Source: a bacterium (GTDB lineage Bacteria > Zhuqueibacterota > Zhuqueibacteria > Zhuqueibacterales > Zhuqueibacteraceae). From it: 64,000 nucleotides of DNA. Below the pieces are notes generated by a model that saw nothing but the letters and a program-made list of their open reading frames with translations, had not been told where the DNA came from and made no database searches. Below, one piece after another: positions 32,733-41,544 of the stretch (positions are counted from its first letter, which is position 1; each line of letters opens with the position of its first letter). Made by a program: the position numbers and the translations under genes. The stretch is from contig JAKLJX010000009.1 in assembly GCA_023150945.1 (NCBI GenBank), positions 1 to 64,000 of the forward strand, written 5' to 3'.

Positions 32733-35039
32733 CTACTTCTCGACTTCTTCTTCCCAATACCGCAGTTTGCCCACGCCCGGCTGGTCCGGACTGCCGTCGA
32801 AATTGAGATTGAACTGCGAGGGCGCCTGCTCGTGCAAAACCCGATCGCGATACTGAATCTTGACCGCGCCGGTGACGGCATAGTGAATCTTGTCCTGATC
32901 TTCCACCACGAACAGATGATAGGCGTCGGTCTCGTAATCGCCATAGCGTGTTTTGCCGGATCCATAGGTGTACTTGGGCCGGCGCCAGTCGCGCACCAGC
33001 TCCGCCTGCAAATCGAGTTTGGCGCCGATGAGATATTTCTTCTGCGGGGTCGTGATGGTCAATCCCACGGCCTCGGGAAAGCTCTCCACCTCCAGCATCT
33101 TCACCTGCTGCACGAGTTGCTCCGGCGCTTGATCTTGGTGATGCGGAATCAAAACCGTCACGAACACCTGCAGGTCGTTGGGATAACCGTGCCGGCCGAT
33201 CATCTGATAGATGACTCTCTCCTGTTGCCAATAGCGCTGCTGCGTTTCCACACCTTCAGTCAGCGTGTGGCGCAGCGGGAAATGAATCAACAGCCGCTCC
33301 TCCCCTGCCACCGAGAGAGTCTGTAGAGAGTCATAGGCGGTGTCGTACCAACCCTCGCCCTGCGCCAGAATCTGCCGCGTATGCCAAAGATTGGCGAGGG
33401 TGAGATAGGTGTCCTTTTTGAAACGGACCACGTCGAACACCACGAACCAGTCCAGCTCTTTGACGTAGTTGATGATGCGATCGGCCTCATAGCCGAGATG
33501 ATCGTCGCTGAGCCGCGTACGGCCCAAGTCGTAATGCTTGAGCGTGAGGAAATCAATCTTCTGTGTGCGCACCGGCCGATAGGCGCCGGAGGTGCGGAAG
33601 AAATCGAGCATGCTTTGGCCGGGCACCGCGGCACGCTGCGGCGAGGCATAACGATACTCACCCGCTTTCTGCCCGAGCGCGATCTTGCCGTCGCGCGCCA
33701 CCACGCGATTGTGAAAATAATCGGCACGATAGGCGCCAAAAGGCCCGCTCGGCATGAAGTCGCGATAGCCGCCGTCGTGCAGCAACACGGTGTTGTTCTT
33801 CATCAGCAACACAATGCTGTTCTCATCCGAATTGCCGTGGTGCATCTTCTCTTCCTCCACCGGGATGGTGGTGCGCAAATACTCGCGGAAGAGCCAGCCG
33901 CCCTCGCCTTCATCGCGATAGTTGAACAGCAGGTAGGTGCTGTGCGGCTGCCAGCCGTTGCGCAGGACCATCTTCTTGCCCACGATGTCTTCGAGCACTT
34001 CCTGGCTGCCGCCGGTTGGCGCCTCTGCCGGCAGCGAGAAATCAGCCCAGCGGCAAGTCTCGGCCAGGGTGAGGGCAATGAACACGCTCTTGCGCTCCGG
34101 CAGCGGCGTGAGGAATTTGCGAAAGTATTGCGCCGCGGCCCAACGCAAGCGCGGGTCACGATATACCGCCGCGCCTTTTTCAAAGAAAGGAATCATGCGT
34201 TCCCAGCCGCCGCCCCAGGTGGCATCGCCGAAATCCGGCACCAGGCCCGCGGGACTCATCAAGGCAAGGAAGTAGTGGAAGTAGTAATTCATCACCGGGG
34301 TTCGATACAGGCTCTCGTCTGCGCGTATGTCGCTGGCATAGCCCAGCAGCGAATAGAGCCAGACGGCGTGATAACCGGTGGCATCTTCGATTTCCCACTG
34401 GCCCCAATTGTCATTGGCAATGGCATTGCCCATGGTCGCCCAATGCGGTTGCCGCGGATGCTGCGGCAGGACTTTGGCCGCGTACAGCAGTCCCTCCGCC
34501 CGCAGCATGGCGCGGTTCATCGCGCCCCATTCCTGAAAATCCACAAAGTAGTCGGCGCTCTCTGCGATGTTGTTTTCGATGGTGGCGCGCTCACTTGCGC
34601 TCAGCCGCGCGTGTTGCTTGAGCACGGCGTAAGCATGCACATATTTGCTGAACGTAAAGATATTCGGCAGCGCCGGCAAGCCGCGGGCAAACTGGGCCTG
34701 GGTCTTGTAGTAATTGGCGGGATAGGCCTGCTTGTGCTCGCCATAGTTGCGCAATAGCGAGCGGCTGCGCTCGAGATACTTCTGGTCGCGCGTCATCTCG
34801 AAGAGATTGGCGCACAACGCCGCGAGATAGACTTCATTATTGGGCGGCAGGTAACCAAAGACGTTGTTGGTGTCGATGTTTTGGCGCCAACGCGCGGCCT
34901 CGGCGGCGACATTGCGCCAGCCTTCTTCCGCCGCCGGCACGGCATAGGCCAGATACTCGGCTTTGGTAACCGCTTTGGTTTGGGCGCTCGCGGCCACCGC
35001 GATGGTCAGCAATGCTGCCAACATGCCAATAATTTTCAT
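32733..35039 (-). CDS. Secreted heparinase II/III-like polysaccharide lyase A
   Basis: 768 residues; ATG at 35039 with GAGAGGAG upstream. Signal peptide MKIIGMLAALLTIAVAASAQ. Residues about 40-370 form an alpha/alpha toroid (alginate-lyase/heparinase-like), with WGAMNRAMLRAEGLLYAA as its conserved helix; 390-768 form the heparinase II/III beta-sandwich with LLFNYRDEGEGGWLFREY, EEKMHHGNSDENSIVLL and VLLHDGGYRDFMPSGPFG. The His and Tyr/Asn of these motifs are those expected for elimination of uronate-containing glycans. It is closely related to the gene at 37888, with most motifs shared word for word. It starts 9 bp after the stop of the next heparinase gene, with which it is co-transcribed. 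Confidence 0.85.
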   Translation of the reverse strand: MKIIGMLAALLTIAVAASAQTKAVTKAEYLAYAVPAAEEGWRNVAAEAARWRQNIDTNNVFGYLPPNNEVYLAALCANLFEMTRDQKYLERSRSLLRNYGEHKQAYPANYYKTQAQFARGLPALPNIFTFSKYVHAYAVLKQHARLSASERATIENNIAESADYFVDFQEWGAMNRAMLRAEGLLYAAKVLPQHPRQPHWATMGNAIANDNWGQWEIEDATGYHAVWLYSLLGYASDIRADESLYRTPVMNYYFHYFLALMSPAGLVPDFGDATWGGGWERMIPFFEKGAAVYRDPRLRWAAAQYFRKFLTPLPERKSVFIALTLAETCRWADFSLPAEAPTGGSQEVLEDIVGKKMVLRNGWQPHSTYLLFNYRDEGEGGWLFREYLRTTIPVEEEKMHHGNSDENSIVLLMKNNTVLLHDGGYRDFMPSGPFGAYRADYFHNRVVARDGKIALGQKAGEYRYASPQRAAVPGQSMLDFFRTSGAYRPVRTQKIDFLTLKHYDLGRTRLSDDHLGYEADRIINYVKELDWFVVFDVVRFKKDTYLTLANLWHTRQILAQGEGWYDTAYDSLQTLSVAGEERLLIHFPLRHTLTEGVETQQRYWQQERVIYQMIGRHGYPNDLQVFVTVLIPHHQDQAPEQLVQQVKMLEVESFPEAVGLTITTPQKKYLIGAKLDLQAELVRDWRRPKYTYGSGKTRYGDYETDAYHLFVVEDQDKIHYAVTGAVKIQYRDRVLHEQAPSQFNLNFDGSPDQPGVGKLRYWEEEVEK

Positions 35040-35048
35040 GCGCTCCTC

Positions 35049-37121
35049 TCAACCATGAATCTCAAACTCCGGAATCGTGCCGGTATCATAAACGCGGCAG
35101 GTGAGCGTGCGATCGTTTTGTGCGAGGCGAATGACGAGGATATTCTCTCCCGCGCGAGTGATTTGAGCGGAGGGCAGCGCGCCCACGGCGCTGGCAGGAA
35201 GCAGAGCCGTCACCAAAAACGGCGCCAGCGCCGGGGTGTGCGTCGAGACTTCCGCAAAGGGATGTTTGGCTGCCACCTCTGCGGGAATGGGCAAGCGGCC
35301 GGCTTCGGTGTGAATGCCCTGGCCGCTGGCCGTCACCGCGAGCAGGCGCGCCAACGGCCGCAGCGTGACAAAGCCGTCCGCGTTCGCATTCACGCTACCC
35401 TTGCCATCGAGATTGTAGGCGAAGAAGCGCGCCTGAATGGTCGCGGGCTGAACCGCTTTGCTGACTTTGTCAAGAACCAACACCGCCGGAAATTGATGCA
35501 GCACCACCACCGTGCGTGTGACGGACTGCACCTCGGGAATGACCAACTGATAAGCCGGCGTGGCGTCACTGGTCCAGTGAAAATAACCGGCGCGTTCGCC
35601 CGTGCGCACCACCCGCGCCACCGCCTCGGAGGGATTCGTGCCCTGCGAGCCATCGTGATACTGATGCGGCTTGCCGTCGATCAACAGCGCGCTGTGACCG
35701 AGCGTGGTGCGCATCATCCAACTCGGGTCGCTGAAGCTGTAGGGCGGGCGATAGGGATCGGCTACCAGCGTTTCGCCGAAGCATTTCACGATCAGGCTGT
35801 TGCGATCGGCATGCTCATGATTCGAAGGCCCGCCGCTGCGCATCGCCACCACCAAGTCGGCGGGCGCATAACCCGTGCGCGCCACGATCCAATCGAGATC
35901 CGAGTGCCAGAGCTGGGGCCCGGCGGGCGGCGCTTCGGCGCTGAGTTGCGCGGGATGCCAGGCGAGCGACCATTCATCCAACTCACCGCCCAGGTTTTCG
36001 GCAAACCACAAGGCGCGACCATCGTGAAATTGCGCCGCCACCCACATGGGCACCGCGCTGCGCTTGGGCTTGCCGGCCTCGCCGGACTTGGCGTTGCCGT
36101 TGTCGCCAAAGTTCACGATTTCGTAAGGATCATCCTGCACCGGCATCGCCATGCCGAAAGCATAATCGACGTGGCCCGGCCAGTTGATCATATCGATCAA
36201 ATCGGCGACCTGAAACCGCTGCAGCACCGCGGTCGCCTGCACGAGGTTGAGGGCGGTGTAGTTGCCGTACGAGACGCCTTCGTTGTAGGAGCCGTCCCGG
36301 CTGAAAATTTCAGCGAAGCTGCGCAGACTGAAGATCGCCTGCTCCAGCCAGCGCTCGGTGTTTGCGCTTTTGCCGAAGTGTTGCTGATACACCACCGCGC
36401 CGATGGCGAGCGCCGAGGCCGGCACGGCTTTGAGGTTGGTCTTGTCCAGAATGTGCGGCCAATTGCTGAGATCGACGCGATCGCCGGGGCGATGCTCGAA
36501 GTAGGTGCTGGTGGGATCCATGCTCCATCCCACCACAGCCTCGGGATGGCGCATGCCGTACAAGCTGCGGAAGCAAGGCTCACAGCCGCGCTCGCCCATG
36601 ATCGCGAGCCACTCGGCGCGCTCGTTGGGCGACACGGATTTGCCCAGCCAGTCCGCGCACAACGCAGCGGCAATCACCGAACTGGAGGCGCGTTGAATAC
36701 CGATGACCTCCTTGCCAGCTTCGAGAAAATAGTCCCACTTGGGGAAGCGCATCATGGTGCGCAGGCAATCGGCGGACAAGCGCGCCGCCTCTTTGTCGCC
36801 GGTCATCAAATAATGAAAGGCCAGTTGCTGGGCCGCGTCACTGAGCCGGACAATGTGATAGAGGTGATCGTTGTAGCGCACTTCTTTCTTGAGAAACTGG
36901 CGCTCTTTCGCCCGGTCAAATGCCGCGAGACGGGTGCGCAGCGGCGCGAACAGCGGGTTCTCGGCGTAATGCCGGCGCATGTCCGGCAGGCGGTCTTCCG
37001 CGAAAAACAACGCAAAGCGCAGCTCCGCGCCGGGAGTGGCGAAGCCGGTACGCCAGCTCGACAAGTACAACGCGGGCAGGCTGAGAGTAGTGATCTGAAG
37101 GAATTCTCGGCGAGAAGGCAT
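35049..37121 (-). CDS. Heparinase II/III family lyase with Tat-type leader
   Basis: 690 residues from the ATG at 37121 (AAAGGGA upstream); the frame to 37238 is a leader extension. MPSRREFLQITTLSLPALYLSS is a twin-arginine type signal (RREFLQ), so it may be exported folded. A toroid domain (LADCLRTMMRFPKWDYFLEAGKEVIGIQRASSSVIAAALCADWLG) is followed by the lyase sandwich with VVAMRSGGPSNHEHADRNSLIVKCFGETLVADP, in which the conserved His lies, and by DPSWMMRTTLGHSALLIDG. It differs clearly from the two paralogues on either side. Substrate unknown, uronate-containing glycan likely. Confidence 0.85.
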   Translation of the reverse strand: MPSRREFLQITTLSLPALYLSSWRTGFATPGAELRFALFFAEDRLPDMRRHYAENPLFAPLRTRLAAFDRAKERQFLKKEVRYNDHLYHIVRLSDAAQQLAFHYLMTGDKEAARLSADCLRTMMRFPKWDYFLEAGKEVIGIQRASSSVIAAALCADWLGKSVSPNERAEWLAIMGERGCEPCFRSLYGMRHPEAVVGWSMDPTSTYFEHRPGDRVDLSNWPHILDKTNLKAVPASALAIGAVVYQQHFGKSANTERWLEQAIFSLRSFAEIFSRDGSYNEGVSYGNYTALNLVQATAVLQRFQVADLIDMINWPGHVDYAFGMAMPVQDDPYEIVNFGDNGNAKSGEAGKPKRSAVPMWVAAQFHDGRALWFAENLGGELDEWSLAWHPAQLSAEAPPAGPQLWHSDLDWIVARTGYAPADLVVAMRSGGPSNHEHADRNSLIVKCFGETLVADPYRPPYSFSDPSWMMRTTLGHSALLIDGKPHQYHDGSQGTNPSEAVARVVRTGERAGYFHWTSDATPAYQLVIPEVQSVTRTVVVLHQFPAVLVLDKVSKAVQPATIQARFFAYNLDGKGSVNANADGFVTLRPLARLLAVTASGQGIHTEAGRLPIPAEVAAKHPFAEVSTHTPALAPFLVTALLPASAVGALPSAQITRAGENILVIRLAQNDRTLTCRVYDTGTIPEFEIHG

Positions 37122-37259
37122 GGGCGTCCCTTTGTTGGCTGAATCGGCGAAGTCAGGTTTGCGATCTACAGGTTCGATCAAACGTCTTGCATTTGCAGAC
37201 GCTTTTGCTATATTTCCGGCGCATCTTGCTGAGTTCAAACTGCCAAGGAGTCAACCGCC

Positions 37260-37478
37260 ATGCCTGAAGAGATAAGCATCACCTTACCTGCGAATCTCGA
37301 TCTGGAATTCAAGAATGCCCTGCAGGAAGAGGGTATTACCCCTAGCGAATTCGTGAGCGCCGCTCTCGAAGAGTATCTATTTGTGCGCCGGTTCCGGATG
37401 CTGCGCGAGCGCATGATCAAGCAGGTGCAGGCTCAAGGCATTTTTGCCGATCAAGACGTTTTCGACCGGGTCTCATGA
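37260..37478 (+). CDS. RHH-type antitoxin of PIN toxin
   Basis: 72 residues; MPEEISITLPANLDLEFKNALQEEGITPSEFVSAALEEYLF is a ribbon-helix-helix pattern, with a basic helical tail (RRFRMLRERMIKQVQAQG). An AAGGAG lies about 10 nt before the ATG. It overlaps the PIN gene by 4 nt (ATGA) and runs against the flanking lyase genes. Antitoxins of this type bind the toxin and repress their own promoter. Confidence 0.85.
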   Translation: MPEEISITLPANLDLEFKNALQEEGITPSEFVSAALEEYLFVRRFRMLRERMIKQVQAQGIFADQDVFDRVS

Positions 37479-37879
37479 GGATAGTCCTCGACACGAACGT
37501 CCTGATAGCAGCCTTCATTGCTCGAGGGCTGTGCAGCCGTTTGCTTGAGCATTGCTTTGAGCGCCATGAACTCTTCACCTCAGAATTCATCATGGATGAG
37601 CTGAGCAATAATCTCGTCGGTAAGTTTCACGTGAATCCGAATGATGTTGCAGCAGCCCTCGATCTCTTGCAATCCAAAATGCAGACGGTTACGCCAGTTG
37701 CACTAAAGACGCCGATTTGTCGCGACCCGGAGGATGACATGATCCTGGCAACGGCGCTGGCAGCGGGCGCCGCCTGTATCATTACCGGTGACAAGGACTT
37801 GACCGGCCTGAAACGTCTCGAAACGATCGACATTCTCTCCCCAACGGACTTCATCGACTACGAATCCCGCCGTCCATGA
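37475..37879 (+). CDS. PIN-domain toxin (VapC-like, PIN family toxin)
   Basis: 134 residues. Acidic active-site residues are in place: D6 (MRIVLDTNVLIAAFI), E in FIMDELSNNL, D in PEDDMILATALAAGA and D in IITGDKDLTGL. These coordinate magnesium for RNA cleavage. It is translationally coupled to the antitoxin before it. The pair sits between two heparinase paralogues, convergent with the lyase gene at 37888, whose stop is only 9 bp away. Confidence 0.93.
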   Translation: MRIVLDTNVLIAAFIARGLCSRLLEHCFERHELFTSEFIMDELSNNLVGKFHVNPNDVAAALDLLQSKMQTVTPVALKTPICRDPEDDMILATALAAGAACIITGDKDLTGLKRLETIDILSPTDFIDYESRRP

Positions 37880-37887
37880 GATTTTCC

Positions 37888-40152
37888 TTACCTCGATCTC
37901 ATTGACACACTATCCTCCCAATACCGCCACTTCACATACCCGACGCGATCAGGGCTGCCGTCGAGCTGCAGGCCGTGGGTGTTGGGCAAAGCTTCCATCA
38001 AAACCTTGCCTTGGTAGATCACTTTCAAAACCTCGGAAGCCGAGTAGCGCAGCGTGCCGCCTGCGCGCGTAACGAACGCGAAATGCGCGTCGGTTTCCAC
38101 ATCGCCGTAGGCGACACGGCCCGCCTCCCAGGTGTAGCGCGGCCGGATGTTCTCGCGCACCAACTCCGCGTGCAGATCGATTTTGACACAGAGATACGAA
38201 ACGCGGTCGCGGTCCTTGATCTCGAGGCCCACCGCCGCCGGGAACGCCGCCAGCGGCAGCAGCCGCAGCTCGGGCAATTTAGCCGCGGCCTGCTCGCCGG
38301 CTCTTAGCGGAATCAGCGCCGTCACGAAAATCTCATAGTCGCCGGCGCGATAATGGCTCGCTTGCGTCTGATAGATCGCAATCTCGTCTTGATAGTGCCG
38401 GGTCTCGGCGTAGGTGCCTATTGTCTTGGCGCGCGTCTCCAAAAAGCGAATGAGCAGCCGCTCGTTCTGCGGCAGCGCGAGATTGCCGATGGAATCGATG
38501 GTGGTCACGAAATAATTCTCGCCTTGCTCGTGAATCTTGCGCGTGTGCCAGAAGTTGGTGAAGGTGTAGTAATCCGTCTGCTTGACCTCAACCGCATCGA
38601 TCACCATGAACAGGTTCTGCTCCTTGAGATACGTGACGATGCGGTCCCAGGCATAGCCGAGCGCGTCATCATACAGGCGCGTGCGGCTCATGTCCACCTC
38701 GCGCAGCGTGAGAAAGTCGATTTTTTGCGTGCGCACCGGCCGGTAGGCGCCGGAGTTGCGCACGAATTCCTGCAGCGATTGCCGGTTGTCGCGCTTGTTC
38801 TTGCGCACCACCAGGCGGTTGTGGAAATAGTCGGCGCGGAACTGGCCGTAAGGCCCGCTCGGCAGGCCGTCGCGATAGCCGCCGTCATGCAGCAACACCG
38901 CGCCGCCGGACATGAGCAGGGAGAGGTCATTCTCGTCGGAATGGCCGTGGTGCATCTTTTCCTCTTCCACCGACAGCGTGTGGCGCAAGAACTCGCGATG
39001 CACAAAGCCGCCCTCGCCTTCGTCGCGGTAGTTGAGCAGAAGATAAGTGCTGGCCGGATCCCAACCGTTGCGAAAGACGATTTTCTTGCCGACTACGTCA
39101 TCCAGCACTTCCTGGCTCAGCGAGTGCGGCGGCTGCGGCGTGAGCGTGCTATCGCACCATTGCTGCGCCAGCGCAAAGGTGGAGGCGGCGCCCGTGCCAG
39201 TTTGCGGATAGAGCGCGGTCATCTTCGCGAACATGCGCTCCGCCACCCACTTCAGCTCAGGATCGCGATAGCGGCTCGCCAGCCGTTCGCACACTGCGAT
39301 GTAACGATCCCAGGTGGGATTCCAGTTGGCATCGCCGAAGTCGGGAATATTGTGGGCCGGGGTGAAGAGGCGTTTGAAATACTCGGCATAATAGCGCATC
39401 ATGGGCGAATCGAACAGCTCCTCGCGCCCGCTGATCTCGGCATAGGTAAACAGCGACAGCAGCCAAATGGGATGATAGATGCTGGCATCTTCGACTTCCC
39501 ACTGGCGCAGATTGTCGCCGGCGATGATTTCGGCCATTTGCTTCCACCGCGCGGCATGCGGATGGCTCGGCAGCGCCAGGCTGCCGTAATACAGCCCTTC
39601 GGCGCGCAGCATGGCGCGATTGTGCGCGCCCCATTCGGGAAAGTGAAACACGAAGTCCAGGCTGTGCGCCAAGTCGGTTTCGATTTTCGTCCGCCTCTGG
39701 TCGGTGAGCACGCCGCTGTCGCGCACGCGCAAGTAGGCGCGTACGTAGGGCGGCAGAAAGAAGAAATTCGCCAGCGCCGGAATGCCGTTCACATATTCCG
39801 CGCGCGTCTTGGCGTAGTCTTTGGGATAGGCTTGGCGCAAATCGCCATACTCGGCGAGCAATTGCGCCGCGCGCTCGGCATGAATCTTCTCGCGCGTCTC
39901 CTGATACAGGAATCCCAGGGCATCGGCGAGGTAAATCGGTTCCGCCGGTGAGTTGTAGCCCCACAGCTCGCTGGGATTGACTCTGGCCTGCCAAGCGGCA
40001 ATCACTTCCGGATGCTTCTGCCAGGCGTGGGCCACGGCCCGGTTGATGTAATCCAGGTACTGCGATTTTTGCGGTTGTGCCGAGAACGGGAGCGAGAGGA
40101 TCATGAGCAGCAAAAGAATGGAACGGATGGGAAGGATGGTCATTCGGGTCAT
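37888..40152 (-). CDS. Secreted heparinase II/III-like polysaccharide lyase B
   Basis: About 754 residues from the ATG at 40152; the Met three codons later (40143) is equally possible and neither has a strong ribosome site. The leader ILPIRSILLLLMILSLPFSAQ is a signal peptide. It matches lyase A along its length: WGAHNRAMLRAEGLYYGS, LLNYRDEGEGGFVHREF, EEKMHHGHSDENDLSLL, VLLHDGGYRDGLPSGPYG and AYRPVRTQKIDFLTL are nearly identical. The duplication is therefore fairly old but constrained. It lies downstream of the terminator of the PorV gene and so probably has its own promoter in 40153-40380. Confidence 0.85.
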   Translation of the reverse strand: MTRMTILPIRSILLLLMILSLPFSAQPQKSQYLDYINRAVAHAWQKHPEVIAAWQARVNPSELWGYNSPAEPIYLADALGFLYQETREKIHAERAAQLLAEYGDLRQAYPKDYAKTRAEYVNGIPALANFFFLPPYVRAYLRVRDSGVLTDQRRTKIETDLAHSLDFVFHFPEWGAHNRAMLRAEGLYYGSLALPSHPHAARWKQMAEIIAGDNLRQWEVEDASIYHPIWLLSLFTYAEISGREELFDSPMMRYYAEYFKRLFTPAHNIPDFGDANWNPTWDRYIAVCERLASRYRDPELKWVAERMFAKMTALYPQTGTGAASTFALAQQWCDSTLTPQPPHSLSQEVLDDVVGKKIVFRNGWDPASTYLLLNYRDEGEGGFVHREFLRHTLSVEEEKMHHGHSDENDLSLLMSGGAVLLHDGGYRDGLPSGPYGQFRADYFHNRLVVRKNKRDNRQSLQEFVRNSGAYRPVRTQKIDFLTLREVDMSRTRLYDDALGYAWDRIVTYLKEQNLFMVIDAVEVKQTDYYTFTNFWHTRKIHEQGENYFVTTIDSIGNLALPQNERLLIRFLETRAKTIGTYAETRHYQDEIAIYQTQASHYRAGDYEIFVTALIPLRAGEQAAAKLPELRLLPLAAFPAAVGLEIKDRDRVSYLCVKIDLHAELVRENIRPRYTWEAGRVAYGDVETDAHFAFVTRAGGTLRYSASEVLKVIYQGKVLMEALPNTHGLQLDGSPDRVGYVKWRYWEDSVSMRSR

Positions 40153-40277
40153 TGCGTTGGCCAAAAGATCAAGTCGATACAAGTGTGGTCGCAGGGGGAA
40201 TCCGCGCCTCTGCCGTCGAGCGCACGGGGGCAGATTCGCGGAGATATTCAAGATGACAAAACTTCGAGCAGAGATCA

Positions 40278-40332
40278 TGAAAGTCGCCAAAGACCGGAGG
40301 GTGACAGCGCGAACTGCATCTTCGGCGACTTT
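40278..40332. other. Inverted repeat upstream of lyase B
   Basis: GAAAGTCGCC (40278-40287) and GGCGACTTTC (40323-40332) are perfect 10-bp arms around a 35-nt loop, in the 5' region of the minus-strand lyase B gene. It could be an operator or a leader hairpin. The rest of 40153-40385 shows nothing further. Confidence 0.5.
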
Positions 40333-40385
40333 CGCAACATTGCCCTGCCGCCCGGCCGGAGCCGACCGCGGCAGTCACTGCGAAC

Positions 40386-40424
40386 AAAAAATGCTCCCAA
40401 GGCGGCGCTCGTCCCTGGGAGCAT
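40386..40424 (-). terminator. Intrinsic terminator after the PorV gene
   Basis: On the minus strand ATGCTCCCA, a 16-nt loop and TGGGAGCAT form a perfect stem followed by five or more T (40386-40390 as A on the plus strand). It starts about 28 nt beyond the PorV-like stop codon and marks the end of the receptor-FlgD-PorV operon. Confidence 0.9.
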
Positions 40425-40451
40425 TCACAACGCATGGGCGCGACGCAGGCT

Positions 40452-41480
40452 TCAGAACGTCAAATTCAGCGAGAAGCGGTGCGTCGTGTCGAGAATGCCG
40501 AATTCCGTGAACGCATAATCCAGCACCACCCGGTTGTCGCCCATCGGGACTTTGAGGCCGGCACCGGCGGAGAAACCTTCCTCGGTGCGCCGCGCTTCGA
40601 TCTTGCGCTGATCGAACTCGTTGCGCTTGGAGTCGGTCACGCCGGAGTAGTTGAACTTGTAGCCGCCGCGGAACGCCAGCTTGTCAGTGAAGGAAAACTC
40701 GCCGCCGGCGAAGATCAGTTGATCGGAATCCTGCGGCTTGGTGGCATCCGCGAGCAACGCCACGGTGTACTGTTCCGCCTGCACCACGTTGATCGAACCG
40801 CCCACGCTGAACACCAGCGGCAGCGGCGAGCCGATGTCGTAGAACTTCAGGTCACGGCCCAGGTTGTTGATGCGGGCGCCGATCACCGCGCCCCGGAAGC
40901 CGAGCTTGTAGAGCGAGCCGAAATCAAAGGCGTAGCTGGTGGCGCTGACATCATCGATGCCCTGGCGGATGAACTTCACCGTGGCGCCGAGCGATAATTT
41001 GTCGGTGAAGTTGCGTGCGTACGTCACCTGCACCGCCAGATCAAGATAATCATAGGTTGAGGCGGTTTCGGTGTCATAGGGCTTGAAGGTGTTGAGCAGG
41101 AAGCTGGGCACGGCATCGCGATCGGCGGTGATCCCGGAGACGCCCAGGGTCACAAAGCCAATGCCCAGGGTGCCAAAATCGCCAAAATCATGCGCAATGG
41201 CGCCGGCGTTGTGGGTCAGGTCGGCAATCCACCGGTTGTAAGTGAACGTGGCCTGCCATTGGTTGTTGCTCAAGGCAATGCCGGCGGGGTTCCAAAACAT
41301 CTGGTTGACGTCGCCGGAGACCGAGGTCGCGGCCGACCCCATGGCTACGGCGCGCGCGCCGACACCGACCTTCAAGAACGCCGCGCCCGTGAGTCCGGTC
41401 TTTTTCACCTGGCCGAAGCCCATGCCGGCAGTCACGAGCACCACCAACAGCGCTGCGATGAGGCGTTGTATGTGATTCAT
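40452..41480 (-). CDS. PorV/PorQ family outer-membrane beta-barrel protein
   Basis: 342 residues from the ATG at 41480 with GGAG 8 nt upstream. Signal peptide MNHIQRLIAALLVVLVTAGMGFGQ; then the family opening GAAFLKVGVGARAVAMGSAATSVSGDVNQMFWNPAGIAL, followed by alternating barrel strands and a final aromatic residue (FSLNLTF). Family members are FadL-like barrels; PorV shuttles type IX substrates to the surface. It is the last gene of the operon with the FlgD-domain protein and TonB receptor and ends at an intrinsic terminator. Whether it is a true secretion component or a cluster-specific barrel is not decidable here. Confidence 0.88.
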   Translation of the reverse strand: MNHIQRLIAALLVVLVTAGMGFGQVKKTGLTGAAFLKVGVGARAVAMGSAATSVSGDVNQMFWNPAGIALSNNQWQATFTYNRWIADLTHNAGAIAHDFGDFGTLGIGFVTLGVSGITADRDAVPSFLLNTFKPYDTETASTYDYLDLAVQVTYARNFTDKLSLGATVKFIRQGIDDVSATSYAFDFGSLYKLGFRGAVIGARINNLGRDLKFYDIGSPLPLVFSVGGSINVVQAEQYTVALLADATKPQDSDQLIFAGGEFSFTDKLAFRGGYKFNYSGVTDSKRNEFDQRKIEARRTEEGFSAGAGLKVPMGDNRVVLDYAFTEFGILDTTHRFSLNLTF

Positions 41481-41544
41481 AGTTGATCTCCAAAAAAGTG
41501 GAAAACTGCGCAAATTCAAAACGGACGCGAATCAACCGCAGCGG

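Noticed and set aside
34881-37142. 753-codon plus-strand frame opposite the heparinase genes
   Set aside because: Runs across a real gene boundary on the other strand and has no motif.
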